A stretch of DNA of 64,000 bases, from positions 496,001-560,000 of the forward strand of contig CAWBOY010000006.1 of assembly GCA_963790585.1 (NCBI GenBank). Direction: 5' to 3'. The DNA is from CAWBOY01 sp963790585 (lineage in GTDB: Bacteria > Planctomycetota > Planctomycetia > Gemmatales > Gemmataceae). Below, in pieces: positions 1-8,166 of the stretch; positions within the stretch are counted from its first letter, which is position 1; every line of letters begins with the position of its first letter. The position numbers and the translations under genes were made by a program. Under the pieces are notes generated by a model. That model was not told the DNA's origin and did not search any database. It worked only from the letters and a program-made list of their open reading frames with translations.

Positions 1-2
1 CG

Positions 3-2560
3 GTCGCTCTGGCTTTCGATCCGACGAATGCCAAGACTATCTACGCCGTCGTCTGGGAGGCGCGCCAAGGGCCCTGGGAAAATGGCGCCTGGCAGGGGGC
101 GAACAGCGGGCTCTTCAAATCGACCGATGGCGGCACGACCTGGAAGCCATTGACCAAGGGCCTGCCGACCGCGGCCGAGCGGCTCGGCCGCATCGGCATC
201 GGCATCGCGCCGAGCGATCCCGAATCGGATCTATGCCGTGGTCGATGCCCCGCAGCGCGGCGGCATCTTCCGCTCCGACGATGCGGGCGAAAGCTGGGTC
301 CGCGTCAGCAACGAAGCACGCACCTGGGGCCGCGGCTCCGACTTCGCCGAGGTCAAAGTCGATCCTAAGAATAAAGAGGTCATCTATGTCGCCAATACCT
401 CCGCCTATCGCTCGACCGATGGCGGGGCGACCTTCACGGCCTTTCGAGGCGCACCCGGCGGCGACGATTCGCATACATTCTGGATCAATCCCGACAACCC
501 GCAAGATCATCCTCCTCGCCGGCGATCAGGGGGCGATCGTCACCCTCAATGGCGGCGAAACCTGGAGTTCGTGGTACAACCAGCCGACGGCCCAGTTTTA
601 TCATGTCATCACCGACAATCAATTTCCCTATTGGGTCTATGGCGGCCAACAAGAAAGCGGCTCGGTCGGCACCTCCAGTCGCGGGCCGCATGGCCAAATC
701 ACCTTCCGCGAGTGGTACCCGGTCGGCGTCGAGGAATATGGCTATGTCGCTCCCGATCCGCTCAATCCGAACTTGATCTATGGCGGCAAGGCAACGTGCT
801 TCGACAGGACCACGGGCCAAACGCGCGACGTCGCGCCGGAGGCGCTGCGGAGCGGTAAATATCGCTTCCTGCGCACCGCGCCCCTGTTGTTTTCCACTGT
901 CGATCCGAAAGCGCTGTTCCTGGCCGGCAACGTATTGTTCAAGACCCGCGACGGCGGCAATCATTGGGACATCATCAGCCCCGACCTGACACGTGAGAAG
1001 CCGGAAGTGCCGGAGAGCATTGGCATCTATCGCACGCCCGAGATGGCGAATCAGCCGCGCCGCGGCGTCATCTACACGGTCGCTCCGTCTCATAAGGACG
1101 TCAATGTCATTTGGGCCGGCACGGACGATGGCCTGATTCATGTGACGCGCGACGGCGGCAAAAAGTGGGACAACGTCACGCCGCCCGACCTGTCGCCGTG
1201 GAGCAAGGTCTCGCTTATGGACGCGGGCCATTTCGACACGCAGACCGCCTACGCCGCCGTCAACCGCATCCGCCTCGACGACATGAAGCCGCATATTTAC
1301 CGCACCCACGATGGCGGCAAGACCTGGCAGGAGATCGTCCGTGGTTTGCCGATCAACGCTCCGATCAATGTCGTGCGCGAGGATCCGAGCGCGGAAGGGG
1401 CTCTTATTCGCCGGCACGGAACGGGCCGTCTTCGTCTCCTTCAATGACGGCGACGACTGGCACCCCTTGCGGCTCAACATGCCGGCCACCTCGATCCGCG
1501 ATCTCGTCGTTCACGATGACGACATCGTCGTCGGCACCCATGGCCGTTCGTTCTGGATCCTCGATGACATCACCCCGCTTCGCCAAATCGATGCGAAAAT
1601 GGCGGCGGCCGACGTCGTCCTCTATAAGCCGCAAACGGCCCATCGCGTGCATTGGAATCTCAATACCGACACGCCTTTGCCCCAGGAGGAGCCAGGCGGT
1701 CAAAATCCGCCCGATGGCGCGATCCTCAATTACTATCTCAAAGAGACGGCCACCGGTCCCGGTCACTCTGGAAATCCTCGACTCCAAGGGCAAGCAGGTG
1801 CGCAAGTACTGCCAGCGCCGACAAGCCGGAGATCGTCGATGCCAAAAGTCTCGATATACCAACCTACTGGATTCGCCCGCCGCAGATCCTCTCGAACGAG
1901 GCGGGCGGGCATCGTTTCATCTGGGATTTGCATTACACCCCGCCCGAGGGGCCGCGGCGCTTTCCGATGACGGCCATTTACCACAATACCCCAAGCGAAC
2001 CGCTCGGGCCCTGGGTCATGCCGGGCCAATATGTCGTGCGGCTGACGGTTGGAGATAAATCCTTCGATCAACCGCTGACCGTGAAAATGGACCCGCGCGT
2101 GAAGACGCCGCTCCAAGGGCTCACAAGCCAATTTGAGCTGTCGATGCAATGTTATGAAGGCGCGAAACAGGCCCGCGCGACGTTGAGCCAGTTACGTTCC
2201 CTGCGCACGCAAATCGAAGATCTCCTGCAAAAAACCAAGGACGCCGCACTGACCGCCGACCTCACCAAGCTCGACGAGAAAACAGCCGCAATGCAAGGCA
2301 GCCCGCGTCGCCGTGGCCCGCGCGCCGCGGCCAGCTCGCGCGAGCCCACCCTGGCCCAGGTTGCCGACGAAATGCAGGGATTGCTAGGCGTTCTACAGCG
2401 CGCCGACGTCGCCCCAACGTCACAGGTGACAACGGCCTGTCAGGAACGCCAAAAGACGCTGAATGATTTGGTCGGGCGCTGGAAAGAACTTTCGGACAAG
2501 GAAGTCAAGGCATTGAATGAGCGGCTGACGAAAGCGAATCTGCCGGGTTTGAAACCGTAA
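3..2560 (+). CDS. BNR/sortilin-like beta-propeller protein (partial, frameshifted)
   Basis: This is the 3' part of a large secreted-type propeller protein; its start lies before the window. BNR/Asp-box repeats (S-T-D-G-G-T-T-W, S-D-D-A-G-E-S-W, T-R-D-G-G-K-K-W, T-H-D-G-G-K-T-W) recur through the first 1.4 kb, as in VPS10/sortilin-like 'glycosyl hydrolase' proteins of planctomycetes. A helical C-terminal region follows (about 2110-2560). The reading frame advances by one base five times, near 220, 502, 1398, 1759 and 1811; joining the five pieces gives a continuous family-like protein. Three of these can be explained as one extra base in a C or G run. No catalytic residues can be assigned, and such propellers are often only annotated as WD40/YVTN/BNR-like. 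Probably an intact gene with sequence errors, but a pseudogene is possible. Confidence 0.75.
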
Positions 2561-2603
2561 CGGATTTCAGACTCCTTACCGAGCCTGAAGCGTGAGCGAA
2601 GGG

Positions 2604-2685
2604 CCTTTTGTATTTGAATTATAAATGGTAAAACAACAAGGACGCTTTTACATTTGAATTGCAAATGGTAAAACACCAGGGACGC
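2604..2685. repeat. Two tandem 40-bp repeats with palindromic cores upstream of the HNH gene
   Basis: Two copies of a 40-base unit (2604-2645 and 2644-2685) match at about 30 of the 35 core positions. Each carries a near-palindrome (ATTTGAATT-n-AAAT) followed by GGTAAAACA-C/A-CA. They lie directly before the HNH gene start and end about 17 bases from it, so they may be operator sites for that gene. A third weak half-site (ATTTGAGGTAAAT) covers the start region. The regulatory role is an inference from position and symmetry. Confidence 0.6.
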
Positions 2686-2701
2686 AATTCATTTGAGGTA
2701 A

Positions 2702-3517
2702 ATGAGGATGAGCGTCGCGCACAATAACCGCCACCAGCTTGAATCACTCGGAGAATACGTCACCAGGGCGAACGTCGATTGGTTCGCCGTCTTCCCGGAC
2801 AAATTGGCCGAGTTGGAGAACGTCGCAGCCGCCAACGGCCGGGCGTCAAACCTAATCGTCTACCGGATGCGCTCCGACAATGAGCGCGACCACCATGTCA
2901 TTCCGTTATCGGAGCTGTCTGAGTTGCTCTCCGAAAACACGCTGACGCATTCCCATGTCAATGGCAGCGTCCGCTGGAACGTCACACTGAAAGACCACCT
3001 TGTGAGGGTTTCGCACTCCGATCTTAGCGTGGATGTCGAGCGGTATTTTAGTGTCCCACTGTTGGTTGAACTGAGCGGGCCTGATGACGAACCAACGAGG
3101 CCGATCGACCTCGAACCTCCAAGCCGTGTCACAGCCACCACTTACCGTATCCTCCGAGACACTCCCGCAGCCAGGCTGTTGAAGGCAGACCATAAGTATC
3201 GCTGTCAGATTTGCGGCATCACAATCGAACTATCGGACGGGACAAAGTACGCTGAGGCACACCACGTCCGCCCACTCGGCCGGCCTCACGACGGCCCTGA
3301 CGTCCGGGAGAATATGGTCGTACTCTGCCCGAACCACCACGCGATGTGCGACTATGGCGTGATGCGGTTGTCGCCTGAACTATTGGAGCAGATAGACGGC
3401 CATGTCTTGGATCCGGCATTCATAGCATACCACAATGATCGGGTGTGCCGCCGCCCGAGCCGAAACCCCACCTCAGACCAAGACAAAAGCGACCCATCTC
3501 ATTTCACAAAATCTTAA
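2702..3517 (+). CDS. HNH endonuclease family protein
   Basis: 271 aa. The C-terminal half carries a zinc-type HNH (beta-beta-alpha metal) motif: C168-x2-C171, the histidine pair H187-H188, then C209-P-N-H212-H213, which gives the two zinc knuckles and the general-base and metal-binding histidines expected of an HNH nuclease. The N-terminal ~160 residues match nothing I recognise and may be a specificity or DNA-binding domain. A second ATG six bases downstream is equally possible as the start. The gene stands alone between a propeller gene and a convergent serpin gene, with tandem palindromic repeats just upstream. Similar stand-alone HNH proteins occur in restriction systems and as mobile-element remnants; no methylase is next to it. 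The last codons lie in a short stretch that resembles DNA at about 5685 and 41280. Confidence 0.8.
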   Translation: MRMSVAHNNRHQLESLGEYVTRANVDWFAVFPDKLAELENVAAANGRASNLIVYRMRSDNERDHHVIPLSELSELLSENTLTHSHVNGSVRWNVTLKDHLVRVSHSDLSVDVERYFSVPLLVELSGPDDEPTRPIDLEPPSRVTATTYRILRDTPAARLLKADHKYRCQICGITIELSDGTKYAEAHHVRPLGRPHDGPDVRENMVVLCPNHHAMCDYGVMRLSPELLEQIDGHVLDPAFIAYHNDRVCRRPSRNPTSDQDKSDPSHFTKS

Positions 3518-3625
3518 TGAAGTCGATTGGAAAAAGCGGTGCCATGTTTTCGGCCCTTAGACTAACGGTATTGCGCTTTGCCAGAACAAATCACAACGAG
3601 GCGATTCCTGTTTGATTTCTCTCAA

Positions 3626-5551
3626 TTATAATTTAGGAGGCCCAAATCCTGTGCCGAACAGGATTGTGAATGGTGCCTTTTTCTCGTCGCGCGGATCCAA
3701 CAAAACCTGCAACGTATCTGTCACCAGCGCTGGACCTTGCATTTCGGCCGTTAAAGCTGGCTGGTTGAGCGTGAAGACCGGCGCAACTTTTTGAGAACTC
3801 AACGTGGCCGACGCGCCAGCTGACAAATCGCTCGGCACGGCAACAGAAACGTCCAAGGACGCCCGGCCCGAGGCTTCAGCCAGTAAGATGTCAGCCGTCG
3901 AACCGCTCAAGTCGATCGGCGCTGGATGACTCGGCGCGGCGACGATGCGCTGTGCTTGGCTCGGGTCGCTTGCACTCGCGGCTATGACAGGGACGACCGT
4001 CGGGTAGGCGGTCACGGGTGGGGCTAATGTGATCGGGCTCGAACCGACAGGCGGGTTAGCAACGGGCGGCGCTGTCACTGGAGGCACGACGGTCGGCGGC
4101 GCTGTCACCGGAGGAACCACGGTCGGCGGCGCTGTCACGGTGGGCGGAACGGTCGGCGGCAAAACGGGCACCGTAATGGGATCGGGAGCGGGCTTGCTAG
4201 GAATCACCGGAATCGCGGGAGCGGAGGGATCGGCCGCGGCCGACGTCGGATCGGCCACCTGCCCCTCGAAAAGGACGCTGCCCGACTGCGTGTCGCGGAT
4301 TACGAACAGGAACGGATGATCGGCATTGAAGACGGCCTGCGGCAGTGGGGGTTGGTAAGTAACACACGCTACCCGACAAACACCGATGCCGGTTGCTGCC
4401 GCAGCCTCAGTCCCGTCTTCAGATACGCCGACAAACGCCTTATGCACCACGTCGGAAATTTTGAGCGGCAGCGGGCTGATACCCGAGAAGTCGGCTTGCT
4501 TGGTGAAGGCATCGGTCATCCCTAACGCTTTCAACTGGTCGGAGAGATCGAACTGATCCGTCATGCCAAACTTCGGCAGGGAAACCTGCACGTCGTACGC
4601 GCTCAGGCCCCCCAACCAGCCACTCAGGTCGGACGGCAGTTGGCTCACATCCAGGCCCTGAAGCCCGCTGTCCGCGCTCGGCAACATAATGTCCATGGCC
4701 ATCCGGCCGTCCGCGTAAGGCATTTCCAGAACCTGGTAGCCGTCGCTGTCCATGTAGCCAAACTGCGTCGTTTGGTGCATCGTGGGGGTGGATACTTGGT
4801 CCCCGGAGGAAAGTGTGAAATTGGCGTTGGAGGTGTCGATCGTGTTAAAGGGGTTCGCCCAAGCGCCTTTGAAGTAGATCGCGTTGGTCAGCACCAGCCG
4901 CTCAGCCGGCGTAATCGTGCCCGACGGGAATAAGTCCTGAATCTTGTTGGCGGTTTGTTGCGCGACCCAGTCGTTGATCGTCTGCCGGGCGCCTTCGGTA
5001 TCGCCTTTGAAATCGACCTGCTTGAGACCGGCGCCGTAATTTGCCTGGAGCAGGTTCAGAAACGCCTGGTTGAAGGGAAAGTCCTGTTGGCCCCAGAGGG
5101 CGTCGGCCACCGCCACCGCATATTGGCCCTGACCGGCACTGTTGAGACTGGTTAGCAGGCTCCCGAATTCCTGCGCCAGCACATTGGGATCGAGATTGGC
5201 GGCGTGCAAGACGCTGCCGATCTGGCTCGCCGTTTCGCCCCCGGCTCCGGCGTCAACCATGGCCAAGGCGGTGGCGATGCTGGTCGGAGAAAAGAACATG
5301 TTGCCGCTGCCACCCGCTTGGCTCTGGAGCAAGGAATAGAGATCTTGCCCAAAAGCGTTGATCGACTGGCCGGCCGATTGCTCGGGGGTGAGCCCTGGTG
5401 TCAGACTCGCCACAACTCCGCCAGAAAGCACACAGCGGGGTTCCAATTCTTCGAGGAACAGACGCAATGGCAGCGCCAAGCCCCGCCGGCGGGTGCGCCG
5501 CCACATGGTGCTTGTGCTTCGCGAGTTCACGCTCTCAGAAAGCGGAGTCAT
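3626..5551 (-). CDS. Secreted serpin (serine/cysteine protease inhibitor) with C-terminal tail
   Basis: 641 aa. Residues about 30-45 contain ELEPRCVLSG, an N-terminal motif common in exported planctomycete proteins. Residues about 60-440 form a serpin domain: the NAIYFKGAW and NADHPFLFVIRD signatures are present. The hinge G380-TEAAAAT is of the inhibitory kind. Counting from P15 = G380 puts the scissile bond at V394-A395, with R393 at P2, inside C392-R-V-A-C396, so cysteines flank the reactive bond. After the serpin comes a proline/threonine/valine repeat linker (about 460-520, from tandem DNA repeats near 4050-4160) and a tail of about 110 residues of unknown role. It probably protects the cell envelope from host or competitor proteases. 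The start at 5551 is the first ATG; a later one at residue 16 is possible. Convergent with the HNH gene. Confidence 0.88.
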   Translation of the reverse strand: MTPLSESVNSRSTSTMWRRTRRRGLALPLRLFLEELEPRCVLSGGVVASLTPGLTPEQSAGQSINAFGQDLYSLLQSQAGGSGNMFFSPTSIATALAMVDAGAGGETASQIGSVLHAANLDPNVLAQEFGSLLTSLNSAGQGQYAVAVADALWGQQDFPFNQAFLNLLQANYGAGLKQVDFKGDTEGARQTINDWVAQQTANKIQDLFPSGTITPAERLVLTNAIYFKGAWANPFNTIDTSNANFTLSSGDQVSTPTMHQTTQFGYMDSDGYQVLEMPYADGRMAMDIMLPSADSGLQGLDVSQLPSDLSGWLGGLSAYDVQVSLPKFGMTDQFDLSDQLKALGMTDAFTKQADFSGISPLPLKISDVVHKAFVGVSEDGTEAAAATGIGVCRVACVTYQPPLPQAVFNADHPFLFVIRDTQSGSVLFEGQVADPTSAAADPSAPAIPVIPSKPAPDPITVPVLPPTVPPTVTAPPTVVPPVTAPPTVVPPVTAPPVANPPVGSSPITLAPPVTAYPTVVPVIAASASDPSQAQRIVAAPSHPAPIDLSGSTADILLAEASGRASLDVSVAVPSDLSAGASATLSSQKVAPVFTLNQPALTAEMQGPALVTDTLQVLLDPRDEKKAPFTILFGTGFGPPKL

Positions 5552-5751
5552 GGGCGGTTCCCCAATAATTGAAGCAGGTCCCGTTCCGAATCAGGCCACA
5601 AGGCCCAGAGAAGTCACACGCAAGATGTAACGCAATACTACCCATCGGCGTTTACAAATCAAAACAATTCAAAGGAAAAGCATCTCATTTCGCAGGATTT
5701 TCGTGAATCCAGTTGGAAGAAAGCGCATCTCACCGTCCAAATTCGCCGGCT

Positions 5752-6106
5752 TGCACCCAATATTGTTCGGCACGGAGTTTGCGCGTGCTAGACGCGCTGG
5801 TAGGATTACGATCGGGGGTGTGTTTACCCCGAAGGGGTTTCCTTTCAAAGCCCAGGGCAAGCGCAGCGCCGCCCTGGGGAATCGACCACAAGGAAGCCGT
5901 TACCCTGCACGGGTTTCATATCAAGGCCCAGCGCCGCCTCGGGGAATCGGCCCCTCGATGAAACCCCTTCGGGGTAAAGAGGGATTCTTTGGCGTCGGCA
6001 CCCAGGGCGGCGCTGCGCTTGCCCTGGGCTTTGATAGGAAACCCATGCGGGGTAGAGACTGCCCGGCAACCCTGCGCCGAACAGTATTGGCTTGCACCCT
6101 CTGACA
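5752..6106. repeat. Repeat element A: long inverted repeat with nested hairpins
   Basis: Two diverged arms of about 100 bases face each other across a spacer of about 110 bases. Each arm runs from a CCAATA-t/c-TGTTCGGC end, through an ACCCC..GGGGTTTCCT block, to AAAGCCCAGGGCAAGCGC and its own inverted GCCCTGGG. The spacer holds further partial copies. Single-arm or variant copies lie at 37656-37760 and 33340-33472. Open frames crossing it are by-products of the repeats. No transposase is present; the structure resembles a REP/MITE-like family. Confidence 0.75.
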
Positions 6107-6228
6107 AACGCAATGGTGAAATGATCCCAGCATCGCCACCGCCAAGCAAACCACGGCGAGGGCACGACACGATGCGCGGCTCAATCTCAGTTTGGCCGTT
6201 CTCCAAGGGATTGGGGCGGACAGTGCGC

Positions 6229-6290
6229 GGGAGTTCTGTGTGTGCGCAGGCGCAATGCAATCTATTAAGAGGGTTCGGCACGAATGAGAC
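6229..6290. repeat. Dispersed repeat B, copy 1
   Basis: About 60 bases beginning GGGAGTTCTGTGTGTG and containing GCGCAATGCAATCTATTAAG and a GGGTTCGG tail. Related copies occur at 37764-37835 and 25528-25590. In this copy it sits between elements A and C. Function unknown. Confidence 0.75.
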
Positions 6291-6296
6291 CCGGTG

Positions 6297-6453
6297 CCGG
6301 GGGGGGTACCACACGCGAATGTTGGCGCGACGGTCCGGGCCGCGGCGCAAACTCAACGCTATCAAGCGGTTGCGTTCGCCGACCGTCGCGCCAAGGACAT
6401 GTGCATTTTTGGCGCGACGGTCGGCAAACAATGTTCCGCGCGGAACATAGGGG
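6297..6453. repeat. Dispersed repeat C, copy 1
   Basis: About 155 bases matching 37888-38044 along their whole length with scattered differences. It has the block GGCGCGACGGTC three times (forward, reverse, forward), so it can fold into alternative hairpins, and it ends in a GTTCC..GGAAC palindrome. In both copies it follows repeat B. Confidence 0.8.
6431..6448. promoter_or_regulatory. parS-like 18-bp palindrome
   Basis: ATGTTCCGCGCGGAACAT is a perfect 18-base palindrome. It has the TGTT-C..G-AACA frame of bacterial parS centromere sites (consensus near TGTTNCACGTGAAACA) but differs in the centre. The copy at 38022-38039 has a broken centre. ParB binding is only a possibility. Confidence 0.3.
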
Positions 6454-6581
6454 GCTAGGACGGTGTTGTGCGTCAAGGCAGTAATTTAGCAGAGAGGCAC
6501 TTTTGATTGCGCTTTGGCAGAAGCGCAAGCAGAGGTGTCCGCCTCGGAACAAGCTGGTGAGACAGAGCCACAATACCCGGT

Positions 6582-7979
6582 CTATCCCACAAGTTCCGCG
6601 ATCGGCTCACCTTCGGGCAACATCGGCATCGGTCGGCCTGAATGGTCCGGGAATGATGTGTTCTTATAGTCGATGCCCAGGTGCCGAAACATCGTCGCCC
6701 AGAGGTCGTTGACGGAAAGCGGTCGATCTTTGGGATACTCGCCTTTGGCGTTGGTCGAGCCTACGACCTGACCGGTCTTGAGGCCGCCGCCGGACACGAG
6801 TAACGACATCGCCTGGGGCCAATGGTCGCGGCCTGGGCGGCCGTTCGCGTAACTGATCCGCGGCGTCCGGCCAAATTCGCCGGTCACGATTAGCAGGACG
6901 CGCTTGTCGAGGCCGCGGGAATAGAGGTCTTCGATCAGCGCTGTCACCGCTCGATCGTACGGCGACAAGCGGTACTTTGTGTCCGTAAAGATGTGACAGT
7001 TGACCGCGTGCGAATCCCAGTTGTAGGTCACATCCTTGGGGAAGCTCTCGCCCGGATAGCTCGGGTTTTCCATAACCATCGTGACGAAGCTGGCACCGGC
7101 TTCGACGAGCCGCCGCGCCAGCAAAGCGCGTTGGCCATAGCGATGCATGCCATAGCGCTCGCGCAGTTTCATCGGCTCGCGCGACAAGTCAAAGGCCGTG
7201 CGCGCGTCGTCCGTCGTCAAAAGCTGCAACGCTCGTTTACGATAGACATCCATCGAGTCGGCCGAGCCGGTGGCATCGGCGACGATCTGGCCCTTTTCCA
7301 TATCGCCGAGCAAGTCGAGCCGGGTTTGCAGGCGATTATCGACACCGCCGACCGGCGCCAGATTTCGGACCTGGAATTTCGCGGTTGCGGGGTCGCCAGA
7401 AACGATAAACGGATGCGTCGCCGGCCCGAGATAGGCTGAGCCGAAGCTGAACACGTCGATTCCTTGTCGGCCGTCGTCGGTGCCGACGATATATTGGGGG
7501 ATCTTAGCCGATCGCCCTTCCCACATCTTGGCCGCCATCGAGCCGACCATCGGATTATCGTTGACGAATCCCGTCGGCTCCTTTGGGTCGCGCCCAGTCA
7601 AGAATTTCTTATGCCCGCCACCGTGGTCTGCGAAATTGTGCGAGATGGAGCGAATCAGCGCATATTTGTCCGCGATCGCCGCGTGCATCGGCAGATATTC
7701 GCAAATGTCGATGCCGGGTACATTCGTCTTGATCGGCTTGAACTCGCCGCGATATTCCAGCGGCGCATTCGGCTTGAGGTCATACGTCTCCATATGCGGC
7801 GGCCCGCCCGGCAACCAAACAAGAATCACCGCCGCGTCATTCTCCGATCGCCCCGGCTCCGCCCCGATGAGCTTCCAGGGCGCAATCCCCGCCGCACCGA
7901 GGCCGCCGAGTGCCAACGAGCCGATACGCAGAAATTCACGGCGCGACACCGGGCCAGAGCAGTTGATTGGAGCGTTCAT
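6582..7979 (-). CDS. DUF1501 family protein with twin-arginine leader
   Basis: 465 aa from the ATG at 7979; upstream in-frame codons run into a non-conserved, low-complexity stretch and are left out. Residues about 10-35 carry S-R-R-E-F-L followed by a Gly/Ala-rich hydrophobic segment, a twin-arginine export leader. The rest matches DUF1501, a family related to the alkaline phosphatase/sulfatase fold and abundant in planctomycetes: VWLPGGPPHMETYD near the mature N-terminus, TGEFGRTPRI and GRDHWPQAMS near the C-terminus. The substrate is not known for the family. It is the last of three same-strand genes after a metallophosphoesterase and a sulfatase, with a hairpin in the gap before it, so it may be transcribed separately. 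In planctomycetes DUF1501 genes usually pair with DUF1553 or DUF1800 genes; no such partner is adjacent here. Confidence 0.9.
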   Translation of the reverse strand: MNAPINCSGPVSRREFLRIGSLALGGLGAAGIAPWKLIGAEPGRSENDAAVILVWLPGGPPHMETYDLKPNAPLEYRGEFKPIKTNVPGIDICEYLPMHAAIADKYALIRSISHNFADHGGGHKKFLTGRDPKEPTGFVNDNPMVGSMAAKMWEGRSAKIPQYIVGTDDGRQGIDVFSFGSAYLGPATHPFIVSGDPATAKFQVRNLAPVGGVDNRLQTRLDLLGDMEKGQIVADATGSADSMDVYRKRALQLLTTDDARTAFDLSREPMKLRERYGMHRYGQRALLARRLVEAGASFVTMVMENPSYPGESFPKDVTYNWDSHAVNCHIFTDTKYRLSPYDRAVTALIEDLYSRGLDKRVLLIVTGEFGRTPRISYANGRPGRDHWPQAMSLLVSGGGLKTGQVVGSTNAKGEYPKDRPLSVNDLWATMFRHLGIDYKNTSFPDHSGRPMPMLPEGEPIAELVG

Positions 7980-8138
7980 CGACGAGACTCCGCGCGGGAG
8001 ACAAGGCAGGAGGGAAGGCGGGACATACATGGGTAATCTTAATCTGTGATCGGTTGTGTGTCGAGCGGGTACCTTGAATTTCGGTCTCAATAGCCGCGCA
8101 CGGAGTAAGCGGGCAGGGGTGGCGGCCGGCGCTGGTTT

Positions 8139-8156
8139 CCCCCGGCAAGCCGGGGG
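8139..8156 (-). terminator. GC-rich hairpin after the sulfatase gene
   Basis: CCCCCGGC-AA-GCCGGGGG is a perfect short hairpin 11 bases beyond the sulfatase stop, next to an AT-rich AATATAAAA run. The same hairpin core appears at 15059-15120 and 20722-20739. A transcription terminator is likely but inferred from structure. Confidence 0.55.
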
Positions 8157-8166
8157 CAATATAAAA

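Noticed and set aside
485..1489. 334-aa frame on the minus strand opposite the propeller gene
   Set aside because: Antisense shadow of a GC-rich coding region; no motif, and the plus strand has clear BNR repeats.
5752..6453. CRISPR array
   Set aside because: Repeats are inverted, long and unevenly spaced; no regular spacer pattern and no cas gene.
5916..6476. Several 80-190-aa frames within the 5.7-6.5 kb repeats
   Set aside because: They translate repeat elements A, B and C; the same peptides arise at other copies.
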